From assembly GCA_027347545.1 (NCBI GenBank), contig DAIEQT010000392.1:1-5020 (forward strand): a stretch of 5,020 bases of DNA, given 5' to 3'. A program made the position numbers and the translations under genes. Shown here one piece after another: positions 1 through 5,020 of this stretch. The notes under the pieces were generated by a model. It was not told where the DNA came from. It did not search any database and saw only the letters and a program-made list of their open reading frames with translations. Source of the DNA: Ignavibacteria bacterium. Its GTDB lineage: Bacteria > Bacteroidota > Ignavibacteria > Ignavibacteriales > Melioribacteraceae. The first letter of the stretch is position 1, and each line of letters begins with the position of its first letter.

Positions 1-2
1 CT

Positions 3-713
3 GATGATTTAGCAGATGAAGGGGAAATTATTCCGAAAAAGAGGATTCAGAATTTAGATTTATATGAAAAAAGATTTAGTGATTGTCTTAGGGGGCAATT
101 CATAACTGATTACTGGATGGCTATCAAAAACACAATCAATGAGTGCAATCTCACTACGCAATATTTTTATGATTTATTAAGCGCATTCAAGCAAGATGTT
201 TTTACAACGCGCTACCGAAGCTATGAGCATTTGTTAGATTACTGCTCTCGTTCTGCAAATCCGGTTGGTCGAATTGTCTTGGAAATTTGCGGGGTGAGAA
301 ATGAAGAAGCTTTCCTACATTCCGATTCTATTTGTACAGCTTTACAGCTAACAAATTTTTATCAAGATGTTTCTCTTGATTGGTTAAAGGGAAGAATCTA
401 CCTACCGCAAGATGAGATGGAAAAATTTGGTGTTACCGAAAATTCATTTGACGAAAAACAAAATAATGCTAACTTTAAGTTGTTGTTGAAGTTCCAAGTT
501 GAGCGTACGAGAGATCTCTTTGTTGATGGAAGGAAGTTGTTACCGTTTTTATCAAGTTCTCTACTTATTCAGATAAAAATGACAATACTCGGCGGAGAAA
601 AAATTCTAGACAAAATTGAAGCGTTAGATTACGGCGTAATAGAAACAAGACCTAAATTGAGCAAAGTAGATTATTTGAAAATATTTGCGAAAGGTTTATT
701 TACTAATGCATGA
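3..713 (+). CDS. hpnC: Squalene synthase HpnC (hydroxysqualene-forming), 5'-truncated by window edge
   Basis: HpnC converts presqualene diphosphate (PSPP), made by HpnD, to hydroxysqualene in the bacterial HpnCDE route to squalene. The frame is open from the first complete codon (nt 3) to the TGA at 711-713, giving 236 visible residues, so the ATG at 117 is only an internal methionine and the real start lies outside the window. The fragment opens with DDLADE, the first Asp-rich motif of trans-isoprenyl diphosphate synthases, so roughly the first 40-60 residues are probably missing. SRSANPVGR follows (nt 246-272). The second Asp-rich motif reads QLTNFYQDVSLDW with aspartates at codons 366 and 378, and GRIYLP lies at 390-407. 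The QDVxxDW form is typical of HpnC, where HpnD has RDVxxD. The stop overlaps hpnD by 8 nt, implying one transcript and translational coupling. A phytoene/dehydrosqualene synthase is the fold-level alternative, but the adjacent hpnD and hpnE make HpnC much more likely. Confidence 0.9.
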   Translation, partial: DDLADEGEIIPKKRIQNLDLYEKRFSDCLRGQFITDYWMAIKNTINECNLTTQYFYDLLSAFKQDVFTTRYRSYEHLLDYCSRSANPVGRIVLEICGVRNEEAFLHSDSICTALQLTNFYQDVSLDWLKGRIYLPQDEMEKFGVTENSFDEKQNNANFKLLLKFQVERTRDLFVDGRKLLPFLSSSLLIQIKMTILGGEKILDKIEALDYGVIETRPKLSKVDYLKIFAKGLFTNA

Positions 714-1554
714 TGAATCCAAATTGATTGCTAAAGAAAGCAAGAGCAGCTTTTATTATGCTTTTACCTTGCTTGAAAAACCGAAACGCGAAGCAATGAA
801 TACGGTATATGCTTTTTGCCGTAAGACTGATGACATAGTGGACATTGGGAACGAACCGGATGATCTCAAATACGAAAATTTGCGCCGATGGAGAATTGAA
901 CTGGAAAAAGCATTACGAGGCAGTGGTTCCGATATACAATTGCTTAACAAACTTGTAACATACATCAAACAGTTTAACATTCCTCTCGATCCATTCTTTG
1001 AGTTAATTGCAGGTGTAGAAATGGACCTTCAGCGTAAACGGTTTCCAACCTTTGATGATTTATCTCAGTATTGTTATTTGGTTGCTTCGACTGTTGGACT
1101 GATGTGTATAGAAATTTTCGGATACAAACACAGTTCAGCAAAAGATTATGCTGTCAATTTGGGTTTGGCGATGCAGCTAACAAATATTCTGCGGGATGTT
1201 GGCAAAGATTATGAATCCGGGAGAATTTATTTGCCGCAAAATGATATGAAATCATTTAGCTACACGGAAGCTGAGTTGAAAAATAAAATTTATAACGAGC
1301 ACTTTGTTAATTTGATGAGCTATCAAGCTGAGCGGGCAAAAGTTTATTTCCAAAACGCAAACGATGCGCTTAACTACGAAGACAAACATTCTATGTTTGC
1401 CGCTAGAGCGATGCAGCACATTTACTACCGCTTGTTAAAAAGGCTTGAAGCAGAAAAGTATGATGTTCTTAGTAAGAAAATTAAAGTTGGCAAGTTTGAA
1501 AAAGTTGCAATCTCACTTGGCGTTTGGGCAAAATATCGTTTAGTGTACGGATGA
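706..1554 (+). CDS. hpnD: Presqualene diphosphate synthase HpnD
   Basis: HpnD condenses two farnesyl diphosphates head-to-head to presqualene diphosphate, the first committed step towards squalene. The 282-residue product matches the usual family length of about 280. Visible motifs are YAFCRKTDDIVD (residues 35-46), with the first Mg-diphosphate site D42/D43/D46; YCYLVASTVG (122-131), typical of squalene/phytoene synthases; and NILRDVGKD (160-168), with the second site D164/D168, followed by GRIYLP (172-177). I chose ATG 706 because it gives the normal family N terminus and has AAAGG at 690-694; a TTG at 685 would add only seven residues. The gene begins inside the end of hpnC (8-nt overlap), and its TGA is entered by the ATG of hpnE (ATGA at 1551-1554), so the three are almost certainly co-translated. 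The protein has no signal peptide or membrane span and should be cytosolic or peripheral at the membrane. Phytoene synthase is the alternative, disfavoured by the context. Confidence 0.93.
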   Translation: MHDESKLIAKESKSSFYYAFTLLEKPKREAMNTVYAFCRKTDDIVDIGNEPDDLKYENLRRWRIELEKALRGSGSDIQLLNKLVTYIKQFNIPLDPFFELIAGVEMDLQRKRFPTFDDLSQYCYLVASTVGLMCIEIFGYKHSSAKDYAVNLGLAMQLTNILRDVGKDYESGRIYLPQNDMKSFSYTEAELKNKIYNEHFVNLMSYQAERAKVYFQNANDALNYEDKHSMFAARAMQHIYYRLLKRLEAEKYDVLSKKIKVGKFEKVAISLGVWAKYRLVYG

Positions 1555-2870
1555 AACATGTCGTTGTTATTGGTGGGGGATTAGCCGGTTTATCCTCAGC
1601 AGTTTACCTATCAGAGAAAAATATCAAAGTAACTTTACTTGAAGCATCTCCGAAACTCGGTGGAAAAACTTATTCATTGTTCAACGAACAACAAAATGAT
1701 ATTTACGATAACGGACAGCATTTAATGATGGGCTGTTACGATGAGACTCTTGGATTATTGGGAAAAATTGGTTCATTGGATCAAATAGAGTTACAAAAAC
1801 AAATGGAAGTAACATTTGTTGAGGAAGGCGGTAAGCAAACTCAGCTTAAAGCCCCTAAAATTTTTTATCCTATCAATCTGCTTATTGCAATTTTTAACTA
1901 TAAAGTACTGAGCTGGAAAGACAGATTACGCATCGTTGATTTCATCCTTGATCTTGGCTGCTGCGCTGATGAAGATTTGAAAAACTTAAGTGTAATTGAA
2001 TGGCTTCTGCAGAAAGATCAAAATGATGAAACAATTAAAAAACTCTGGGAGACATTGATAGTTGGAACAATGAACACAACACCGGAAAAAGCTTCCGCTC
2101 AAGTTTTTGATGAAGTACTGCGTGAGGTTTTTCTCGGTGGCAGCCGTGCAAGTAAGATTGTTTTACCTAAGGTTGGATTAAGTGAACTGTTTTCCATTCC
2201 AGCGCAGAAATTTTTGAAGGCGAGGGATAGTTCACTTATTAGCTCTGAGCGAGTTGAGAGTGTGATTACTGCTGATGAGCGAATAGTGAAGATTACTACG
2301 AATAAATCTTCTTATGAAAATTTTGATGCCGTTGTTTTTGCTATTCCTCCATATGCTTTGGATAAAATTTCTTTCCTAGATTCGGAAGAGAGATTGACCT
2401 CCCACAGGTTTCAGCTTGCTCTAGCCGAGTTCAAGTATTCATCAATTCTAAACGTTCACCTTTGGCTAAAAGAAAATCCATTTAAAGAAAAATTTTATGG
2501 ACTTATAGAATCAGAAATTCACTGGTTATTTAATCACGGTAAACATATTAGCTTAACCGTTAGCTCAGCCGATGCTTTGTGTGAAATCGAAAATGATGAG
2601 CTAATCGAAGATTTTTATTCGGAGTTAGAGATATTTTTCCCTATTTTCCAAAAAGAAAATGTTACTGAATGGAAGATAATTAAAGAAAAACGTGCAACGT
2701 TTGTACCGGATTGTGCATCAAATGAGTTACGGAAATCCATTTTATCACCATTCCCAAATATGTTCTTCGCCGGAGATTGGACTGATACTGAATTGCCGGC
2801 TACTATTGAAGGAGCTGTGTTAAGCGGAAAAATTGCGGCTCAAAAATCGTGTTCTTTTCTAAATTGTTAA
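1551..2870 (+). CDS. hpnE: Hydroxysqualene dehydroxylase HpnE (FAD-dependent)
   Basis: HpnE removes the hydroxyl of hydroxysqualene with FAD and a reductant to yield squalene, the last step of the HpnCDE pathway. The product is 439 residues, normal for this branch of the amine oxidase/phytoene desaturase superfamily. A Rossmann dinucleotide site starts almost at the N terminus: VVVIGGGLAGL with G8, G10 and G13, followed by the FAD-ribose acid E31 in LLEASPKLGGKT. DNGQHLMMG lies at 53-61. NTTPEKASAQVF (175-186) and SKIVLPKVGLSELF (201-214) resemble conserved HpnE blocks. The C-terminal FAD motif is FAGDWTDTELPATIEGAVLSG (first half 406-415, second half 416-426). ATG 1551 is preferred over the in-frame TTG at 1524 because it gives the compact start just before the Rossmann strand and forms the ATGA overlap with hpnD. 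No good Shine-Dalgarno sequence precedes it, which fits re-initiation by ribosomes finishing hpnD. A carotenoid (C30) desaturase is the main alternative but fits the gene order less well. Confidence 0.92.
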   Translation: MKHVVVIGGGLAGLSSAVYLSEKNIKVTLLEASPKLGGKTYSLFNEQQNDIYDNGQHLMMGCYDETLGLLGKIGSLDQIELQKQMEVTFVEEGGKQTQLKAPKIFYPINLLIAIFNYKVLSWKDRLRIVDFILDLGCCADEDLKNLSVIEWLLQKDQNDETIKKLWETLIVGTMNTTPEKASAQVFDEVLREVFLGGSRASKIVLPKVGLSELFSIPAQKFLKARDSSLISSERVESVITADERIVKITTNKSSYENFDAVVFAIPPYALDKISFLDSEERLTSHRFQLALAEFKYSSILNVHLWLKENPFKEKFYGLIESEIHWLFNHGKHISLTVSSADALCEIENDELIEDFYSELEIFFPIFQKENVTEWKIIKEKRATFVPDCASNELRKSILSPFPNMFFAGDWTDTELPATIEGAVLSGKIAAQKSCSFLNC

Positions 2871-2925
2871 TACTTTTTTGGAAGTACCGATTTAGCAAGT
2901 AACTCACTGATTGAATAAATGTCTC

Positions 2926-2930
2926 GGAGG
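2926..2930 (+). promoter_or_regulatory. Strong Shine-Dalgarno deciding the citrate synthase start
   Basis: GGAGG at 2926-2930 sits 6 nt before the ATG at 2937 and inside the extra codons that a start at the in-frame ATG 2919 would translate. This makes 2937 the likely start. It is the clearest ribosome binding site in the window, in line with high expression of a central metabolic enzyme. Confidence 0.85.
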
Positions 2931-2936
2931 AAAACA

Positions 2937-4244
2937 ATGTCCTTGCTAAAACAAAAACTACAAGAAAAAATTCTTGTTGAACGTCCCCGTACCGAAAAAC
3001 TTAACAAAGAGTATGGTAACGTAAAAGTTGATGAAGTGACTATCGGGCAGATTATCGGCGGAATGCGCGATATTAAAAGCCTTGTAACAGACGTATCTTA
3101 CCTCGATCCTTACGAAGGAATTCGATTTAGAGGACTTACCATTCCCGAAGTGCTGGAAAAATTACCAAGTTATCCTGGCGCTGAAATGCCAACTGTTGAA
3201 GCTTTTTTTTATTTCTTATTAACCGGAGATTTGCCAACAGATGCAGAAATTGCAGACGTTCGCGCTGAGTTTGATAAGAGAAAAACAGTTCCGGATTATG
3301 TGTTTAGAATAATCCGCGCGATGCCAATTGATTCTCATCCGATGACAATGTTTGCAACCGGCATTATGTCTATGCAGAAAGAATCAATCTTCGCCAAAAA
3401 ATATCATGAAAATTTGAAGAAGGGCGATTACTGGGATGCTTATTATGAAGACGCAATGAATCTTCTTGCTAAACTTCCGGAAATCGCAGCTTTCATTTAC
3501 CGTTTAAAATATAGAAATGGCGAAATTATTCCAGCTGATCCAACTTTAGACTTTGGCGGAAATTTTGCTCACATGATGGGAATTGCAAAACCTTACGATG
3601 ATATTGCCCGCTTATACTTCTTGCTACATAGCGATCATGAAAGCGGAAACGTAAGTGCTCACACCGGTCATTTAGTTGCAAGCGCACTTTCAGATATGTA
3701 TTATGCAATCAGCGCAATGTTGAATGGCCTTGCCGGTCCGTTACATGGTTTAGCTAACGAAGAAGTTTTACGCTGGCTGCACAGTGTTTATAACGGTATG
3801 GGAGGCAAAGTACCTACAGAAGATGAAATGAAAAAATTTGTATACGAAACATTGGATAGCGGCAAAGTTATTCCTGGATTTGGACACGCGGTACTTCGCA
3901 AAACAGATCCTCGCTACACAGCTCAGCGTGAATTCTGCTTGAAGCATTTACCGGAAGATCCACTCTTTAAGTATGTTGATCTTCTCTACAAAGTTGTTCC
4001 AAACATTCTACTTGAAAAGGGTAAAGCAAAGAATCCATGGCCAAATGTTGATGCTCAATCCGGCGTAATTCAATGGTATTATGGCGTTCAAGAATATGAA
4101 TTCTACACAGTACTATTTGGAATTGGACGTGCGCTTGGTGTTTGTTCAAACATCATTTGGTCAAGAGCTCTCGGTTATCCGCTGGAAAGACCAAAGTCAC
4201 TCACAACAAAAATGTTGGAAGATGTAGCTTTCGGAAAGAAATAA
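2937..4244 (+). CDS. gltA: Citrate synthase, eukaryotic/mitochondrial-like class
   Basis: The enzyme condenses oxaloacetate and acetyl-CoA to citrate and CoA, the entry step of the TCA cycle, in the cytoplasm. The product has 435 residues. Its sequence follows the mitochondrial enzyme through most of its length, including LDPYEGIRFRG (56-66), HSDHESGNVSAHTGHL (231-246), NGLAGPLHGLANEEV (263-277), PGFGHAVLRKTDPRY (313-327), KNPWPNVDAQSGV (365-377) and ALGYPLERPKS (411-421). Matched to pig-enzyme numbering from memory, the catalytic triad is H270, H317 and D372 (pig H274, H320, D375), and oxaloacetate ligands are H234, R326, R398 and R418; all are present. No mitochondrial targeting extension is visible. 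The start is ATG 2937, set by GGAGG. It lies 66 nt after hpnE with no terminator between them, so read-through from the hpn operon is possible; I see no convincing promoter in the gap. A strong terminator follows. Bacterial members of this class are known, notably in Geobacter. 2-Methylcitrate synthase is less likely, since the match is to the eukaryotic class. Confidence 0.95.
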   Translation: MSLLKQKLQEKILVERPRTEKLNKEYGNVKVDEVTIGQIIGGMRDIKSLVTDVSYLDPYEGIRFRGLTIPEVLEKLPSYPGAEMPTVEAFFYFLLTGDLPTDAEIADVRAEFDKRKTVPDYVFRIIRAMPIDSHPMTMFATGIMSMQKESIFAKKYHENLKKGDYWDAYYEDAMNLLAKLPEIAAFIYRLKYRNGEIIPADPTLDFGGNFAHMMGIAKPYDDIARLYFLLHSDHESGNVSAHTGHLVASALSDMYYAISAMLNGLAGPLHGLANEEVLRWLHSVYNGMGGKVPTEDEMKKFVYETLDSGKVIPGFGHAVLRKTDPRYTAQREFCLKHLPEDPLFKYVDLLYKVVPNILLEKGKAKNPWPNVDAQSGVIQWYYGVQEYEFYTVLFGIGRALGVCSNIIWSRALGYPLERPKSLTTKMLEDVAFGKK

Positions 4245-4251
4245 TTTTGAT

Positions 4252-4304
4252 GTAGAGACGACTTAGTTTATCCCGCGCTTTGTGCGGGAGCGAGTCGTCT
4301 TTAC
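4252..4304 (+). repeat. Nested two-stem palindrome, possible dispersed repeat element
   Basis: An outer 12-bp inverted repeat pairs GTAGAGACGACT (4252-4263) with AGTCGTCTTTAC (4293-4304), perfect apart from one G-T wobble (4255/4301). Inside it is a second GC-rich stem, TCCCGC (4271-4276) with GCGGGA (4284-4289), extendable by a G-T and a C-G pair to a TTT loop at 4279-4281. The two stems are separated by 7 nt on the left and 3 nt on the right. It begins 8 nt after the citrate synthase stop. It lacks a proper T-run after the outer stem, so it is a poor intrinsic terminator. A separate good terminator follows. It may stabilise the 3' end of the mRNA or be a REP/MITE-like dispersed element; the sequence alone does not decide. 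Confidence 0.75.
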
Positions 4305-4315
4305 GAAACAATTCT

Positions 4316-4341
4316 AAACCCTCTTACAAAGAGGGTTTTTT
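4316..4341 (+). terminator. Rho-independent terminator after citrate synthase
   Basis: A perfect 10-bp stem, AAACCCTCTT (4316-4325) with AAGAGGGTTT (4329-4338), encloses a 3-nt ACA loop and ends in a T-run at 4336-4341. It would end transcripts from citrate synthase, and any from the hpn operon, before the lytic transglycosylase gene. The A-rich left arm also makes it partly able to act in the opposite direction, although no minus-strand gene is visible. Confidence 0.92.
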
Positions 4342-4354
4342 ATTGCCTGATCTT

Positions 4355-4362
4355 TATCTTTG
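4355..4362 (+). promoter_or_regulatory. Putative Bacteroidota-type -7 promoter element
   Basis: TATCTTTG at 4355-4362 matches the TAnnTTTG -7 consensus known for Bacteroidota primary sigma factors. It lies just after the terminator and 22 nt before the TTG start at 4384, so a transcript would begin near 4369 with a short leader. No TTTG-like -33 element is found at the expected 19-20 nt spacing, because that position falls in the terminator stem. The call therefore rests on one motif and its location. Confidence 0.45.
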
Positions 4363-4373
4363 CATAAATCTAC

Positions 4374-4377
4374 GGAG
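4374..4377 (+). promoter_or_regulatory. Shine-Dalgarno for the TTG-initiated lytic transglycosylase
   Basis: GGAG at 4374-4377 (within CGGAGA) lies 6 nt before TTG 4384. No ATG or GTG start is available nearby in frame, and an in-frame TGA at 4348-4350 limits upstream extension, so this site supports the TTG codon as the start. Confidence 0.7.
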
Positions 4378-4383
4378 AAAATT

Positions 4384-5020
4384 TTGTTAGAAAGAAAAAC
4401 CACTTTTACGCTTATAGCTATTTTGATTGTTCTATTTGGAGCTATCGGATTTACATATTTCTATTTAAGCGCGAAGATAACCGCTGCAATTCATCAACAG
4501 CCGATAATTATTACCGAGAACGAAAGACGGATTTACACACCGCCAATTCCGGCTGAGCTTGATTTCTGCGGAGAGAAAGTCCCGCTGGAAGATTTTGATG
4601 TTCGCGAGAGAATTGAAAGAGAATTTCTTGTTAACACTTATTGGCATTCAGCATCATTACTTTATCTAAAAAGAGCGAATAGATGGTTCCCAATAATTGA
4701 ACCGATTTTGAAAGAGAACGGAATACCGGATGACTTTAAATATATGGCAGTTGCTGAGAGCGGATTGATAAACTCAGTTTCACCCGATGGCGCTTCGGGA
4801 TTCTGGCAGTTTATGGAAAGTGCGGCTAAGCGCTACGGACTTGAAGTCTCGGGCGAAGTTGACGAACGTTACAATGTAGAAAAATCATCACAAGCCGCGT
4901 GTGATTATCTTAAAGAAGCTAAAGCAAAATTAGGCAACTGGACTTTAGCCGGCGCCTCTTACAATTACGGTGTAACAGGCATTTCTAAGCAAATGCAGCG
5001 CCAGCACAGTAGAAATTATT
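4384..5020 (+). CDS. Membrane-anchored MltD-like lytic transglycosylase (GH23/SLT), 3'-truncated by window edge
   Basis: Lytic transglycosylases cleave the MurNAc-GlcNAc bond of peptidoglycan, forming 1,6-anhydroMurNAc ends during wall turnover. The frame runs from TTG 4384 to the right edge without a stop (212 visible residues). After LERK come about 20 hydrophobic residues (8-28), a signal peptide or signal anchor exporting the rest to the periplasm; there is no lipobox cysteine at this segment. A linker to about residue 90 includes GEKVPLEDFDVRERIEREF, a block I associate with Bacteroidota/Ignavibacteria homologues. The SLT domain shows KYMAVAESGL with catalytic glutamate E125, then SPDGASGFWQFM (G139-M144) and SYNYG (192-196) where most relatives have AYNAG. 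VDERYNVEKSSQAACDYLK matches the family helix between them. C-terminal LysM repeats, common in MltD-like proteins, would lie beyond the window and cannot be checked. The gene has its own likely promoter and is separated from citrate synthase by a terminator, so it is probably an independent unit. Confidence 0.88.
   Translation, partial: MLERKTTFTLIAILIVLFGAIGFTYFYLSAKITAAIHQQPIIITENERRIYTPPIPAELDFCGEKVPLEDFDVRERIEREFLVNTYWHSASLLYLKRANRWFPIIEPILKENGIPDDFKYMAVAESGLINSVSPDGASGFWQFMESAAKRYGLEVSGEVDERYNVEKSSQAACDYLKEAKAKLGNWTLAGASYNYGVTGISKQMQRQHSRNY

Noticed and set aside
685..705. TTG start at 685 for hpnD
   Set aside because: It adds seven residues with no family support; ATG 706 has an upstream AAAGG and gives the expected length.
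117..713. A complete short synthase gene starting at ATG 117
   Set aside because: The frame is open upstream to the window edge and encodes DDLADE, the first Asp-rich motif of the family, so the gene extends beyond the window and ATG 117 is internal.
756..980. Minus-strand open frame of 74 codons within hpnD
   Set aside because: It is antisense to well-conserved synthase motifs and its translation resembles no known domain; it is a shadow frame.
1524..1550. TTG start at 1524 for hpnE
   Set aside because: ATG 1551 lies directly before the Rossmann strand and forms the ATGA overlap typical of coupled genes.
2877..2907. Promoter for citrate synthase (TTTG at 2877-2880, TAACTCAC at 2900-2907)
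   Set aside because: The 19-nt spacing fits a Bacteroidota promoter, but the -7 half keeps only the TA and one T of TAnnTTTG, so it is too weak to list.
2919..2936. ATG 2919 as citrate synthase start
   Set aside because: The strong GGAGG at 2926-2930 lies inside this extension and is correctly spaced for ATG 2937.
3526..4149. Two minus-strand frames of 60 codons within citrate synthase (3526-3708 and 3967-4149)
   Set aside because: They lie opposite strongly conserved catalytic blocks; their Arg/His/Gln-rich translations are typical antisense artefacts.
4252..4304. The nested palindrome as a second intrinsic terminator
   Set aside because: Only three T residues in a row (4300-4302) follow, part of them inside the outer stem, and a far better terminator lies just downstream.
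4465..4647. Minus-strand frame of 60 codons opposite the lytic transglycosylase
   Set aside because: The plus strand encodes a clear conserved protein here, and no promoter or ribosome site favours the antisense frame.

Overview
The window reads as chromosomal DNA of moderate-to-low GC from a member of the Bacteroidota/Ignavibacteriota/Chlorobiota group, most likely an Ignavibacteria-type organism. This placement is inferred from the style of the proteins, a TAnnTTTG-like promoter element and the N-terminal region of the lytic transglycosylase; there is no rRNA or marker gene to confirm it. All genes lie on the plus strand.

Positions 3-2870 hold a compact three-gene squalene operon: hpnC (5' end cut off by the window edge), hpnD and hpnE. 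Neighbouring frames overlap by 8 nt (hpnC/hpnD) and 4 nt (ATGA, hpnD/hpnE). By the known HpnCDE route, HpnD condenses two farnesyl diphosphates to presqualene diphosphate, HpnC converts this to hydroxysqualene, and the FAD enzyme HpnE reduces it to squalene. No squalene-hopene cyclase, oxidosqualene cyclase or carotenoid gene lies in the window, so the final product is open.

After a 66-nt gap comes a complete citrate synthase (2937-4244) that closely resembles the mitochondrial, eukaryote-like class and keeps the full set of catalytic residues. It starts at an ATG behind a strong GGAGG, not at the in-frame ATG 18 nt further upstream.

The 139-nt gap at 4245-4383 carries a large two-tier palindrome (4252-4304), a textbook intrinsic terminator (4316-4341), a Bacteroidota-like -7 promoter element (4355-4362) and a ribosome binding site. 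The last gene, from a TTG codon at 4384 to the right edge, is the N-terminal part of a membrane-anchored MltD-like lytic transglycosylase.

The genes form ordinary, recognisable modules: isoprenoid lipid synthesis, TCA-cycle entry and cell-wall turnover. I see no mobile element with coding capacity, no CRISPR array, no tRNA or rRNA, and no convincing new system. The points most worth a second look are the nested palindrome, the eukaryote-type citrate synthase and the unresolved end product of the squalene operon.
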